Below are positions 1-8,469 of a DNA stretch of 64,000 nt, piece after piece (positions within the stretch are counted from its first letter, which is position 1; the number at the start of each line of letters is the position of its first letter). The notes below the pieces were generated by a model, which had not been told where the DNA came from, did no database searches, and saw only the letters and a program-made list of their open reading frames with translations. Source of the DNA: PALSA-612 sp963742925 (GTDB taxonomy: Bacteria; Actinomycetota; Thermoleophilia; Gaiellales; Gaiellaceae); assembly GCA_963742925.1 (NCBI GenBank), contig CAVUNV010000013.1, forward strand, positions 1-64,000, given 5' to 3'. Both the position numbers and the translations under genes were made by a program.

Positions 1-1
1 C

Positions 2-949
2 CTGTATGGCGTCGTCATCTTGGCGGTGGCGTCGTTCGTGTCGTTTACGTTCTTCGCCGGGAGCTTTCTGCCGCTGAAGGGACATGCGGTGCTCCCCGAG
101 TACTGGCAGTGGCTCAAGGGTCTCGTGACCGGTCGCAGCTACCACTCGCTGCTCGACGGATCCCCGCTCTGGCCCGTGGTGCTGCCCGCCCTCGGCCACA
201 CGGCGGCGCTCCTCTTCGGTGCGATGGTGATCGTGGTCGTGCTGAGCCTCGGCGTCGGCCTGGTCGCGGCGCGCTGGCGCAACTCGGCGGCCGATCCGGC
301 GGTGCGAGGCCTCACCTACGTGGCCTGGGCTGTTCGCCGCGTTCCTGCTCGCGCTGGTCGTGCAGCAACTCGTGAGCAACGTCGGCGGCGGGGAAGGGCT
401 GGGGCCGTTCCCGATCGCGGGCTGGCCGGGCTCGTGCCCGACGGGAATCGGCATCGACGCCGGGGACCTCCTCCGCTGTACGGCGGCGGGCAGCGGGCCC
501 ACGTATGTCCTGAACATCGCCCGCTACCTGGTGTTTCCGACCTTGGTGCTGGCCGTCGGCTTCGTCGGGCTGCACGGCCGTCACCTCCGGGCGCAGTTGC
601 TCGAGACGCTCCATGCGCCGTACATCACGACCGCACGGGCCAAGGGCCTGAGCGAGCATCGGGTGGTCACGCGTCATGCCCTGCGTGCATCGCTGGCGAC
701 GTTCTTCGGCGTGCTGCTTGCGGACTTCGGAACCATCTTCGGTGCTGCGCTCGCCGTCGACTGGGTCTTCCAGCTGAACGGGCTCGGCGCCCTGCTGATT
801 CATGAGTTTCCGCAGGCGCCTTCGCGCCGATCGACGTCTACTCGCTCGAGCTCGTCCTGCTGATCATTGCCTCTCTGGTGCTGCTCGCGTCGCTCCTGGG
901 CGAGCTGTCGGTCGCCTGGCTCGACCCGCGCGCACGGGCAGAGCAATGA
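2..949 (+). CDS. Peptide/nickel-type ABC transporter permease (DppB/OppB-like), 5'-partial, two frameshifts
   Basis: Inner-membrane channel subunit of a Dpp/Opp-type importer, pairing with the permease that follows. The N-terminus lies outside the window. Reading starts in frame 2 with a membrane helix (LYGVVILAVASFVSFTFF), moves to frame 3 near 326-334 (FAAFLLALVVQQLVSN) and returns to frame 2 near 815 (FAPIDVYSLELVLLIIAS), ending at TGA 947-949. The ABC-permease cytoplasmic loop is readable as ARAKGLSEHRVVTRHALR. The two shifts are opposite in sign, so the restored protein keeps normal family length; I infer sequencing or assembly indels rather than decay. The stop overlaps the next start (ATGA). 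Substrate cannot be told from sequence. Confidence 0.8.
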
Positions 950-1890
950 GCGTGGCCGACGTCCAGCTGTCCACGCCGGACGCGTCCACGCCGGCCACCC
1001 GCCCGCGCCGCTACTGGTCGGAGGCCTTGCGCCGCCTGATCGCGCAGCCGGTCGCCGTGGCGGCGCTCGCGTTGCTCGTTGCTCTCTTCACCCTCGGGGC
1101 GTTGGCGCCGGAAGTCGCCCCCCAGGGGTGGAACTCCATCAATCTCAACGCGCACTGGGAGAACCATGGGCCGGCGTTCGATGCCTGGAACCACGTGCTC
1201 GGAACCGACAACATCGGCCGCGACGTGGTCGTGCGCACGCTTTGGGGCCTGCACTACACCGAGACCTCGGCCCTGCTCGGCGCGCTGTTGGCGAGCCTGC
1301 TCGGCCTCGCGGTCGGCGCCGCTGCAGGGCTCTACGGCGGCCGGCTCGACAGCGTGCTGATGCGCTTCGCCGACGTCTTCACGATCTTCCCTGCGATCGT
1401 GGTGATGATCGTCGTGTTCACCGTCGCGAGGCCGCTCACGCTCGAGAAGGCGACACTCGTCTTCGGGCTCTACCTGTGGGCGTTCATGGCGCGGGCCGTC
1501 CGGGCGCGCATCGTCTCGCTTCGCGCCGAGACCTTCATCGAGGCGGCGTATGCGATCGGCGCATCCCGTCCCCGCATCTTCTTCCGCCACCTGCTGCCGA
1601 ATCTGAGCGGCACCGTGCTGATCGCGGCAACGTCGATCGTCGGGCAGATCATCCTGGTCGAAGCGATGGCGGAGTTCTTCGGCTTCGGTCTCAACTCGCT
1701 CAATCGCCCGACGCTGGGCAACCTCCTCGCGGAAGCCACATCGAGCGGGATCGGGCCCTACAACCAGCTCGGGCTGGGCTGGTGGGTCTGGGTGGGGCCC
1801 GCGGCCGTGATCGTCCTCATCCTCGTCTGCGTCAACCTCGTCGGGGACGGCCTGACCGAGGCTCTCGACCCGCTGGCGAAGCGCCGCTAG
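946..1890 (+). CDS. Peptide/nickel-type ABC transporter permease (DppC/OppC-like)
   Basis: Second channel subunit of the same importer, 314 residues. The start is ATG 946, which overlaps the previous stop as ATGA; longer readings upstream have no permease character. A cytoplasmic N-terminus of about 30 residues is followed by a helix (VAVAALALLVALFTLGALA), a periplasmic loop with the OppC-typical HVLGTDNIGRDVVVRTLWG, and several more helices. The EAA loop for contact with the ATPase is clear near residues 195-215 (EAAYAIGASRPRIFFRHLLP). No ATPase or binding-protein gene follows, so they would be encoded upstream, outside the window. Confidence 0.92.
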   Translation: MSVADVQLSTPDASTPATRPRRYWSEALRRLIAQPVAVAALALLVALFTLGALAPEVAPQGWNSINLNAHWENHGPAFDAWNHVLGTDNIGRDVVVRTLWGLHYTETSALLGALLASLLGLAVGAAAGLYGGRLDSVLMRFADVFTIFPAIVVMIVVFTVARPLTLEKATLVFGLYLWAFMARAVRARIVSLRAETFIEAAYAIGASRPRIFFRHLLPNLSGTVLIAATSIVGQIILVEAMAEFFGFGLNSLNRPTLGNLLAEATSSGIGPYNQLGLGWWVWVGPAAVIVLILVCVNLVGDGLTEALDPLAKRR

Positions 1891-1892
1891 AT

Positions 1893-2489
1893 CTAGCGGC
1901 GCTCGCCGAGGGCGGTCTCGGCGCGGGACAGGACGTCGTGGACGACGGCGGTCTTCGCGTCGGCGTACTGCTGCGCGTACTTCCAGTTGTGCCTGGCGAG
2001 CTCCCGCTTGGCCTCGGCGTAGAGCCGCCGGTCGGCGGCGTCGACCCGCAGCCAATCGCGGAACAGCAGCATCCGGTCCACCTCGGTGCAGCCGGCTGTG
2101 AAGACGTGCAGGTTGATGTTCGTGTCGGGCCCCTTGAAGAGGCGGTGCTCGAACCACTCGGGCTCGCGGATCCGGAGGACGTACTCCGCCCCTTCCATCT
2201 CCGGCACGTAGGCCGCCTCGGTCGCGGAGTCCGGAACCTCGAGTGCGATGTCGATGATCGGCTTGGCAGGGAGGTCGGGCACCGAGGTGGATCCGACGTG
2301 CTCGATCCGGATGACCCGGTCGCCGAGGATGGATCGGATCCGAGCTTCCTCGCGCCTGTACCACCGTGGCCACTCCGGGTCGTAGTCGCGGATCTCGATC
2401 GGCCCGAGCAGCGGCTGGGCTCCGCCGATCGAGATCTTCGCGAGCTCTTCGTCGTACGACGCGACGTCGGTTGGGTCGGGCGGCGCCAT
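1893..2489 (-). CDS. GrpB family (UPF0157) nucleotidyltransferase-fold protein
   Basis: A 198-residue member of the GrpB/UPF0157 family, which has a nucleotidyltransferase-like fold and is mostly uncharacterised; it is sometimes fused to dephospho-CoA kinase. The hallmark block is present near residues 60-85: IEHVGSTSVPDLPAKPIIDI, followed by VFTAGCTEVDRMLLFRDWLR and a C-terminal helical YAEAKRELARHNW segment. It is convergent with the permease gene, with a 2-bp gap. Family assignment is firm; the biochemical role is unknown. Confidence 0.88.
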   Translation of the reverse strand: MAPPDPTDVASYDEELAKISIGGAQPLLGPIEIRDYDPEWPRWYRREEARIRSILGDRVIRIEHVGSTSVPDLPAKPIIDIALEVPDSATEAAYVPEMEGAEYVLRIREPEWFEHRLFKGPDTNINLHVFTAGCTEVDRMLLFRDWLRVDAADRRLYAEAKRELARHNWKYAQQYADAKTAVVHDVLSRAETALGERR

Positions 2490-2531
2490 GCTCGTCCTTC
2501 CTGCGTGGGACGCGACAGAGTACTGCGCGGC

Positions 2532-2723
2532 TCAGCGTCTGCCGTCGAGGATGCTGGTGACCCGCTGGACGTTCTGGAGCTGATCCTGCCGGTACTGCTG
2601 GTAGCCGCGGAGACCCGGGGCGGCCATGACCTGCGCGATCCACAGGATGTAGGCACAGCCCACCGCGATCAGGATCCCCCACCTCACCGGGCTCAACGTA
2701 GGGCGGGCGTCACCTGCATTCAT
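2532..2723 (-). CDS. Small single-pass membrane protein, unknown function
   Basis: A 63-residue reading starting at ATG 2723 (an in-frame start at 2768 adds 15 residues of low-complexity character). A single transmembrane helix lies near residues 13-31 (GILIAVGCAYILWIAQVMAA), followed by a polar tail rich in Q, R and Y that looks helical (GYQQYRQDQLQNVQRV). I do not recognise a family. It could share a promoter region with the divergent MshEN gene at 2816. Confidence 0.5.
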   Translation of the reverse strand: MNAGDARPTLSPVRWGILIAVGCAYILWIAQVMAAPGLRGYQQYRQDQLQNVQRVTSILDGRR

Positions 2724-2815
2724 CCGGAATCGCCCGCGCACCGCATGGGGACCAACTACGGCCTCCACGAGACTGATTCACCAGTTCGTGCGTGCCTCTC
2801 AAGATTCGAGGCCCG

Positions 2816-3616
2816 ATGGACGATATTGCCCATATGACGAATGAGGCGAGTGCTCAGTCGCTCGGGCGTGTGCTCGTCGAGCGCGGGGTGATCTCGGAGA
2901 CGCAGCTCGAAGCGGCTCTGGCCGTCCAGCGTCGCCAGGGCGGCAAGCTCGGGGAGATCATGACTGCTCGCGGGTGGGTGACGCCGCTCTCGATCGCCGC
3001 GGTCATCGCGAAGCAGCGGACCGAGGAGCCTGAAGGCGCGGGGAACCGTCGTGCCCGGGGCTCGGACTGGAAGCCGCTCGGCACCGTGCTCGTCGAGAAG
3101 GGCTTCATCTCGGAGGTCCAGGTCAAGCAAGGGTTGGCGGTGCAGACCGCGGAGGGCGGCTTTCTCGGCGAAATCCTGGTCGACCGAGGCTGGCTGACCG
3201 CTGCGGACCTCGTCCTCGCGCTGGCCGCCCAGCTGGGGCTCGACTTCGACGTGGAGAACGCCGCGGTGAACCAGGATGACAGCATCTTCCTGCCTACCGA
3301 ACGACCCGCGGCGCACTTCGAGGTGCTCGAGGACGTGGAGGGCAAGCCGAAGCTCCTGAGGGTCGCCGAGACGTTCATGGAGGCGACGGACTTCGTCTTC
3401 GACGAGGTGCTGTGGCAGCGGGAGCCCGGAAACCTTCAGATCGACCGCGTCGACGGAGGTCGGCGGGAGATCGTCTGGAGCTTCCGTCCCGGCGGGGCCG
3501 CGGCGCACGAGGACCTGCTCGGCGTCTTCGGCTACTCGGTCGGCCAGTGGAAGGACACGCACACGTGGCAGGGCAAGGACGGAGGCGGGAGCCCGCCGGT
3601 TGCGGCGGTCGGGTAG
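2816..3616 (+). CDS. Tandem MshEN-like (GspE N-terminal type) domain protein
   Basis: Two copies of the helical domain found at the N-terminus of type II secretion/pilus ATPases (MshEN, in some proteins a c-di-GMP sensor). Copy 1 covers about residues 14-70 (LGRVLVERGVISETQLEAAL, then LGEIMTARGWVTPLSIA). Copy 2 covers about residues 85-145 (LGTVLVEKGFISEVQVKQGL, then LGEILVDRGWLTAADLVLAL). A ~110-residue C-terminal part is unfamiliar. No P-loop ATPase domain is attached and no pilus genes are nearby, so the role as a stand-alone sensor or adaptor is inference. ATG 2816 has GAGG four bases upstream; ATG 2834 and an upstream in-frame start at 2792 are alternatives. Confidence 0.78.
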   Translation: MDDIAHMTNEASAQSLGRVLVERGVISETQLEAALAVQRRQGGKLGEIMTARGWVTPLSIAAVIAKQRTEEPEGAGNRRARGSDWKPLGTVLVEKGFISEVQVKQGLAVQTAEGGFLGEILVDRGWLTAADLVLALAAQLGLDFDVENAAVNQDDSIFLPTERPAAHFEVLEDVEGKPKLLRVAETFMEATDFVFDEVLWQREPGNLQIDRVDGGRREIVWSFRPGGAAAHEDLLGVFGYSVGQWKDTHTWQGKDGGGSPPVAAVG

Positions 3617-3618
3617 AC

Positions 3619-3717
3619 ATGCGACATCCTCTCCGCATCGCAGCCGTCATCTCGCTTCTCGCCTACGTGGGCGGAGCGGCGGCACTGCTCTGGCGCCGGC
3701 CCACGACGGCCGCGTAG
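3619..3717 (+). CDS. Possible 32-residue membrane peptide
   Basis: A short frame directly after the MshEN gene: ATG 3619 to TAG 3717, giving a basic start (MRHPLR) and one hydrophobic helix (IAAVISLLAYVGGAAALLW) ending in RRP. It has the look of a small membrane peptide and is spaced 2 bp from the preceding stop, which would allow translational coupling. Nothing else supports it; it may be fortuitous. Confidence 0.35.
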   Translation: MRHPLRIAAVISLLAYVGGAAALLWRRPTTAA

Positions 3718-3755
3718 CCCGGCTCTCGATCCCGACTCTCGGTACGCTCCTCGAC

Positions 3756-5045
3756 GTGGCCGGGACTGCGGACATCGCGGTCGAGACAGCACCGCTCGAA
3801 TGGGAGGCGTCGCTCTGGCGAACGGCGATCGCTCAGCTCGAGCAGGCGCTCCCGCACGCGAACATCGATCCCGGCGCCGCCGAGCGGCTCCGCTATCCGG
3901 AGCACTCGGTCATCGTCTCCGTCCCGATCCACCTCGACTCCGGTGAGACGAAGGTCTTTCCCGCCTACCGCGTCCAGCATTCGCGCGTGCTCGGCCCGAC
4001 GAAGGGCGGCGTCCGCTACGACCCGCACGTCTCGCTGAGCGAGTGCGCGGCGCTCGCGATGTGGATGACGTGGAAGTGCGCGCTCCTGCGCCTGCCGTAC
4101 GGCGGCGCGAAAGGGGGCGTCCGCTGCAACCCGCGGGAGCTCTCCCGCGGCGAGCTGGAGCGGATGACGCGTCGCTACACCGCCGAGCTGTGCGCCACGA
4201 TCGGGCCGCAGGCGGACATCCCGGCGCCCGACATGGCTACGGACGAGCAGACGATGGCCTGGATGATGGACACGTACTCGATGCAGGTCGGCCATGTGAC
4301 GCCGGAGATCGTCACCGGCAAGCCGATCTCCGTCGGCGGATCGGTGTTCCGGAACGAGGCGACCGGCGCGGGCGTCGTGATGGTGATCGACCGCGCCTGC
4401 CAGCGGCTCGGCATCGACCTGGCCGGGCTTCGCTGCATCGTGCAGGGGTTCGGGAAGGTCGGCGGCGTGGCCGCTTCCGAGCTGGCCGAGAAGGGGGCGA
4501 TCGTCACCGGGGTCGGCGACTTCTCCGGCGGTGTCCACGCCGAAGGGGGCCTCGACCTCGCCGCGCTCCGGCAGTGGGGGGTCGAGCAGGGCTCGCTGAG
4601 CGGCTTCCCCGACGTCACTCACGTCACCAACGCCGAGCTGCTCGAGATCCCGTGCGACGTCCTCGTGCTGGCGGCGCTCGAAGGCCAGGTGACCGCCGCG
4701 AATGCGGGGCGGCTGCAGACGCGGATCATCGCCGAGGGCGCGAACGGCCCGACGACCATCGAGGCCGATGCCGTGCTGGCCGAGCGCGGCATCCCGGTGC
4801 TGCCGGACATCCTCACCAACGCGGGCGGCGTGACGGTCTCCTATTTCGAGTGGGTGCAGGACCTCGGGCGCTTTTTCTGGGGGCGCGACGATATTCGAGA
4901 CCGGCTGGCCGAGAAGATGTACGACGCGTTCGACCGGGTGTGGGAGCTCTCCGAGCAGGAGGGGGTGACCCTGCGCAGCGCGGCGCTCGTCGTCGGCATC
5001 CGAGAGGTGGCGGCGGCACTCGACGCGCGCGGGTTGTTTCCGTAA
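3756..5045 (+). CDS. gdhA: Glutamate dehydrogenase (Glu/Leu/Phe/Val dehydrogenase family)
   Basis: Oxidative deamination of glutamate to 2-oxoglutarate with NAD(P), or the reverse. With GTG 3756 the protein is 429 residues, matching the hexameric 420-residue GDH class rather than the shorter leucine dehydrogenases. Visible features: substrate-site KGGVRYDPHVSLSECAALA, catalytic lysine block PYGGAKGGVRCNP, DIPAPDMATDEQTMAWM, the Rossmann motif VQGFGKVGGVAASELAEKG, and the C-terminal NAGGVTVSYFEWVQD. Upstream in-frame codons encode low-complexity sequence, so the GTG is preferred. Coenzyme specificity is not assigned. Confidence 0.9.
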   Translation: MAGTADIAVETAPLEWEASLWRTAIAQLEQALPHANIDPGAAERLRYPEHSVIVSVPIHLDSGETKVFPAYRVQHSRVLGPTKGGVRYDPHVSLSECAALAMWMTWKCALLRLPYGGAKGGVRCNPRELSRGELERMTRRYTAELCATIGPQADIPAPDMATDEQTMAWMMDTYSMQVGHVTPEIVTGKPISVGGSVFRNEATGAGVVMVIDRACQRLGIDLAGLRCIVQGFGKVGGVAASELAEKGAIVTGVGDFSGGVHAEGGLDLAALRQWGVEQGSLSGFPDVTHVTNAELLEIPCDVLVLAALEGQVTAANAGRLQTRIIAEGANGPTTIEADAVLAERGIPVLPDILTNAGGVTVSYFEWVQDLGRFFWGRDDIRDRLAEKMYDAFDRVWELSEQEGVTLRSAALVVGIREVAAALDARGLFP

Positions 5046-5059
5046 TAGCGTCTGCCCGC

Positions 5060-5473
5060 ATGACGCTCGTCCGCGAGGCGATGCTGACCGATCCGAAGGC
5101 GCTGCCGGCGGCCGCGAGCGCGCAGGAGGCCGGCGAGTTGCTGACCCGGCCCGAGGTGCGGGCGGTGCTGGTGGTCGACGGCGAGCGACTCGTCGGCATC
5201 GTCACCTGCGAAGGGCTCGTCGAGCGGATCGTGGCGGCCGGCCGCGACCCGCGCTCGACGACGGCGGGCGACGTGGCCGAGCCGGTCCTGGTCACGGCGC
5301 TACCGGACATGCAGCTCGAGGACGCGTACCGGCTGATGGAGGCCGAGGACGTCGAGCGCCTTCCGGTGACGGACGACGGCCGCCTCGTCGGCGTGCTCTC
5401 TCGAAGCGCGCTGGCACGCAGGCTGGCAGAGGACGAGCCGCCGCCGGCGGACGACGAGTCCCCGCAGCCCTGA
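5060..5473 (+). CDS. Two-CBS-domain protein
   Basis: A 137-residue stand-alone Bateman module. CBS 1 (about residues 1-60) contains VREAMLTDPKALPAAASAQE and LVGIVTCEGLVERIV; CBS 2 (about 68-122) contains VAEPVLVTALPDM and VERLPVTDDGRLVGVLSRS. Such modules bind adenine nucleotides and usually regulate a partner. It starts 14 bp after the glutamate dehydrogenase stop on the same strand, so the two are probably co-transcribed; a link to GDH control is inference. The acidic proline-rich tail (EDEPPPADDESPQP) is likely disordered. Confidence 0.88.
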   Translation: MTLVREAMLTDPKALPAAASAQEAGELLTRPEVRAVLVVDGERLVGIVTCEGLVERIVAAGRDPRSTTAGDVAEPVLVTALPDMQLEDAYRLMEAEDVERLPVTDDGRLVGVLSRSALARRLAEDEPPPADDESPQP

Positions 5474-5516
5474 CAGGCCACGTCCGGCCCGGCGATGTCT
5501 GCCGGGGCGGAGTTGG

Positions 5517-5640
5517 CGCACCCCCACCCTTCATTGGGTGGGGCCGCTCCCACCGCCCTCAGAGGCCGACGATACCGGAGAAATCCGCACGGAACCGTGC
5601 CGATTTCGTGACGATTCGGCGCGGCCGCTCAGCTCAGCAG
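5517..5640. repeat. Dispersed intergenic repeat, copy 1
   Basis: First of three related intergenic segments (others near 56571-56700 and 57757-57882). It opens with a hairpin CCCCACCC (5522-5529) / GGGTGGGG (5536-5543), then a shared block of the type CGCTCCCACCGCCCTC, CGACGATACC and a run ending in repeated G(T)GCCGATT-like units. This copy is the most diverged, with a 6-base hairpin loop against 2 in the other copies. It lies between the CBS gene and the convergent ppx gene, so the hairpin could also act as a terminator. Confidence 0.55.
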
Positions 5641-6558
5641 CACGTGTGCGCGCCCGGTGGCGCCGCGCCTTCCTCCGGCTCCGGCAGCTCGGCGGCGGCG
5701 AGGGCGGCCCCGTCGAGGATGTCGTGCTCGCACGCCTCGACCTCGTCCAGCCCGTAGCCGTCGAGCACCTCCCGGAGGATGACCGCGCCGGCCACGATCA
5801 CGGGCCCCCGCTCAGGCTCGAGCCCGGGAACGCGGCGGCGCTCCTCGGGCGTGAGCGCGGACAGCCGCGCGAGCTGCGCCGCCACGCCCCGGCGCGACAG
5901 CCGGTGCCCGTGCACCCGGGCGGGGTCGTACTCGACCAGGCCGAGATCGAGGGCGGCCAGCGCCGTCACCGTCCCCGCGACGCCGATCGCCTGCGACACG
6001 TCCGAGCGCCGGCAGCGACGACCGGACGTGGGCAGCGCAGGAGTCGACGTCGTCGCCGAACCGCTCGGTCAGCCGGACGCAGCCGAGGTCGAGGCTCCGG
6101 TGGTGCGCGACGCCGCCGGCGCCGCCGACGATCAGCTCGGTCGAGCCCCCGCCGATGTCGACGACGAGCGTCCCATCGGCGATCTCACGACCCGCGGCGA
6201 CGCCCCGAAAGGTGAGCAACGCCTCCTCGTCGCCGTCGAGGAGGAGGGTCGAGAATCCGTAGCTCCACTCGACCTCGCCCAGAAACGCCTCACCGTTCCC
6301 GGCATCGCGGACGGCGCTGGTCGCGACGGCGAGAACGCGCTCGGCCCCGAGCCGCTCTGCGACGTGGCGGTACTCGACCAGGCAGTTGCGGACGCGCGCA
6401 ATCGCGGTCGGGAGGAGCAGCCGGCGCCGGTCGACGCTCTCGCCGAGCCGGGTGATCGTCAGGCGACGCTCGACCTCCTCGACGCGGCCGTCGTCGACGT
6501 CGGCCACGAGCAGCCGGGTCGAGTTCGTCCCGAGGTCGACCGCCGCGACGCGAATCAC
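5634..6558 (-). CDS. ppx: Ppx/GppA-family exopolyphosphatase/pppGpp phosphatase (frameshifted)
   Basis: Actin-fold phosphatase acting on polyphosphate or pppGpp. The first phosphate-binding block AVDLGTNSTRLLVADV starts at residue 6, and the second, VVDIGGGSTELIVGG, is near residue 130. Sense is kept to about position 6003, after which the reading moves to another frame (AIGVAGTVTALAALDLGL, the third family block, then a C-terminal PVIVAGAVILREVLDGYG). Combined length is about 306 residues, normal for the short Ppx1-type actinobacterial proteins. A one-base indel near 5995-6010 is the likely cause. The GTG start (6558) overlaps the stop of the preceding small membrane gene as GTGA. Confidence 0.85.
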
Positions 6559-6887
6559 TTCGAGGGGATGTACGAGCGCGCCGTCGAGACCATCGAGCGC
6601 ACCTCGTTCACTGCGCCCGTCAGCACGCGCGCGCGCGCGAGCGAGACCGAGAGGCCGTCGACCTGTCGCTGCAGGTCGCCGACCTTCTGCTCCATCGTCG
6701 TGACCCGCTGCTCGACGTCCGTCAGCCTGCGCGCCAGCTCGCCCATCTGCCCGATGAGCCCGCCGGGGATCTTGCGCAGCTGGAGCCAGGACTGCAGGAG
6801 CTGGTAGCCGACCCAGATCGTTCCGGCGAGGATCGCGAAGCAGAAGAACGCGAAGCAGGCCCAGATCGTCGTCGACACGAGCCGCAT
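6555..6887 (-). CDS. Small membrane protein with coiled-coil tail
   Basis: A 110-residue protein: N-terminal membrane helix (TTIWACFAFFCFAILAGTIW, residues 6-25), then a long polar helix with heptad-like spacing (LARRLTDVEQRVTTMEQKVG, residues 51-70, continuing as DLQRQVDGLSVSLARARVL). Its stop overlaps the ppx start, so the two are a translationally coupled pair on the minus strand. I do not recognise a named family; similar small coiled-coil membrane proteins are common in actinobacteria. Confidence 0.72.
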   Translation of the reverse strand: MRLVSTTIWACFAFFCFAILAGTIWVGYQLLQSWLQLRKIPGGLIGQMGELARRLTDVEQRVTTMEQKVGDLQRQVDGLSVSLARARVLTGAVNEVRSMVSTARSYIPSK

Positions 6888-6912
6888 GCTACTGCCGGGG
6901 CACTCGTCGGGC

Positions 6913-6918
6913 TATACT
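6913..6918 (+). promoter_or_regulatory. -10 element of the tRNA-fMet promoter
   Basis: TATACT lies 11 bases before the first tRNA base (6930), the normal distance for a transcription start just ahead of the tRNA. A clear -35 is not seen because the region upstream overlaps the start of the divergent small membrane gene. Confidence 0.55.
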
Positions 6919-6929
6919 TGTGAATGCGA

Positions 6930-7003
6930 CGCGGGGTGGAGCAGTCAGGTAGCTCGCCGGGCTCATAACCCGGAGGTCGCAGGTTCAAATCCTGCCCCCG
7001 CTA
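6930..7003 (+). tRNA. Initiator tRNA-fMet (CAT)
   Basis: Full cloverleaf: acceptor CGCGGGG / CCCCGCT with an unpaired first position (C1 against T72), the initiator hallmark; D-arm; anticodon stem CCGGG with loop CTCATAA and three consecutive G-C pairs next to the loop (GGG/CCC), also initiator-specific; T-arm GCAGG TTCAAAT CCTGC; discriminator A. CCA is not fully encoded (CCT follows). The 3' half is duplicated at 16159-16203, marking it as an integration site. Confidence 0.97.
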
Positions 7004-7006
7004 CCT
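6962..7006. repeat. attL: 3' part of tRNA-fMet, 45-bp direct repeat
   Basis: From the C of the anticodon loop through the T-arm and acceptor stem, 45 bp are identical to 16159-16203 in the same orientation. A duplicated tRNA 3' end is the standard footprint of a tyrosine-recombinase-mediated integration; this copy belongs to the intact tRNA, so integration left the tRNA functional. Confidence 0.88.
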
Positions 7007-7009
7007 CGG

Positions 7010-7039
7010 AAAGCCCTGCTAACGCGGGGCTTTCTTTTT
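7010..7039 (+). terminator. Rho-independent terminator after tRNA-fMet
   Basis: Stem AAAGCCC (7010-7016) / GGGCTTT (7027-7033) followed by CTTTTT. It would end the tRNA transcript. It differs from the terminator that follows the att copy at 16206-16232, consistent with the island having brought its own 3' flank. Confidence 0.75.
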
Positions 7040-7303
7040 GAGAGAGCCTTGCGCGACGCGGCCGTGGTACTCCACGTGGTACTCCACCGCGTGAGGGAGG
7101 CCTCAAGTGGTAGACCAAGTGCAGCCCGGGGCGGCTCCAGCCTTGGCGTACGGGAACGGAGGCGTCTGCCTTCGACCGTCCCTCCCGTCCTAGCCGCTAC
7201 CACCCTGCCTCAGCCCATGCCACAGCGACATCAGGGCGTCCGCTGACCCGGACTGCCGCGATCTACCGAGGTTGTTGGCTTCGACAGGTAATTGCGTCGA
7301 AGA
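7040..7303. other. Gene-poor left end of the island with a TGGTAC tandem
   Basis: No convincing gene. It contains TGGTAC at 7065-7070 and 7077-7082, a 12-bp-spaced pair repeated almost exactly at 16054-16071 inside the other island end. Short frames here are interrupted and lack family signals. The position next to attL suggests leftover attachment-site or integrase-adjacent sequence; that is inference. Confidence 0.4.
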
Positions 7304-7334
7304 GGAGAGAGGGGGCGCTTGCTCCCCTCTCTCC
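7304..7334 (-). terminator. Hairpin downstream of the Calx-beta gene
   Basis: Perfect 11-bp inverted repeat GGAGAGAGGGG (7304-7314) / CCCCTCTCTCC (7324-7334) with a 9-base loop, 31 bp past the stop of the minus-strand Calx-beta gene. No good U-tract, so termination is likely but not certain. Confidence 0.5.
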
Positions 7335-7365
7335 CAAACGGTTGTGTGCGGCTGCTAGGGGATCG

Positions 7366-8469
7366 TTACGGCGCGTTCCAGGTCACGTCGCCGGTTGAGC
7401 AGTGGACGACCCCGTAACTGGTGTTGAGTGCCATGTCGATCCGCAGCGTGCCGGTGGCTCCGCCACTGACGCTCAGCGCACCGTGGAGCGCGAAGTTCCC
7501 TGTCCCGGTCGCTGGGTCGGACACGGACTCGTTGAAGCCGAACGTCCAGTCAGGGGCTATCGGGAACGAGACACCTGTCAGGTCGAGTGGAACGTCGGGG
7601 ATCGTCATCGGCACTTCTGTGCAGGTCACGTCGGAGTAGACGACGATGTTCGAAACGCTCGTCACGTCTGGGGCGATGTCGAAGATGATCGACCGGCCCT
7701 GTGAGGTCGTGCCTGCGTAATGGCCGCTCCGCGGCTTGGCGACGTCGTCGTTGGTGATCGTGCCTGTCGCCGAAGCCTTGGCGATCGTCGCGTTGACCGG
7801 ACCCGACAGCGATACCGTCACCGTCTCGTTCGGCTCGACCATCGTGTCGCCGTTGACCGTGACGCTCACCGTCTTGGCTGTCTCGCCCGGCTTGAAGGTG
7901 AGCGTGCTGCTCGCCGCCACGTAGTCGCTGCCCGCTGTAGCCGTGCTGTCGGCGGTCGCGTAACCGACCGAGACTGTCTGCGTGCTGGCAGCCGACAAGG
8001 TCACCGGGAAGGCGAGCGTGGACGTGCCCGCGTTCCCCTCCGCGACCGAGACATCAGCGACCGACAACGACGGCTTGGCCACCTGCCGGACCCGGAAGGT
8101 GGTGATCTTCGTCGCCGACTGGCCACCCGCCTTGATCGTCAGCTTCACCTTCAACAACTTCGCGTTCGCCGGAACGACGAACACGAGGCGGGCCATCCCG
8201 CCCTTGAACGACTCCGCGTGCTGGACAACCTTCCCGGCAACGGAGGGATCACAGATCATCATCCCCCTGGTCAGCAGCGCCCCGGTGTCGCTGCGCGTCA
8301 CCCGGAACGACACCGCGAACCGCTTGCCCGCCATCGGCTGCGCAGGCACCGTGACCGCCTTACCGATCACCGGCCTAACGACTGCCGAAGACTTCGCAAT
8401 CCCGTTCGTCGTCGAAGCCGCCAGCCCCCCGCCCAGCACAAGCACAAATATGAGAGCGAATCTTTTCAC
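7366..8469 (-). CDS. Secreted Calx-beta domain protein
   Basis: A 367-residue exported protein. GTG 8469 is chosen because it follows GGGAG and is directly followed by a signal peptide (VKRFALIFVLVLGGGLAAST). After an Ig-like N-terminal part (about residues 30-120), a Calx-beta domain runs from about 125 to 225: LSVADVSVAEGNAGTSTLAF, TATAGSDYVAASSTLTFKPG, ending in GTITNDD. These domains bind calcium through acidic residues and occur in extracellular adhesion or matrix proteins. A ~130-residue C-terminal domain with two cysteines is unfamiliar. It is an island gene with no obvious operon partner. Confidence 0.8.
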   Translation of the reverse strand: MKRFALIFVLVLGGGLAASTTNGIAKSSAVVRPVIGKAVTVPAQPMAGKRFAVSFRVTRSDTGALLTRGMMICDPSVAGKVVQHAESFKGGMARLVFVVPANAKLLKVKLTIKAGGQSATKITTFRVRQVAKPSLSVADVSVAEGNAGTSTLAFPVTLSAASTQTVSVGYATADSTATAGSDYVAASSTLTFKPGETAKTVSVTVNGDTMVEPNETVTVSLSGPVNATIAKASATGTITNDDVAKPRSGHYAGTTSQGRSIIFDIAPDVTSVSNIVVYSDVTCTEVPMTIPDVPLDLTGVSFPIAPDWTFGFNESVSDPATGTGNFALHGALSVSGGATGTLRIDMALNTSYGVVHCSTGDVTWNAP

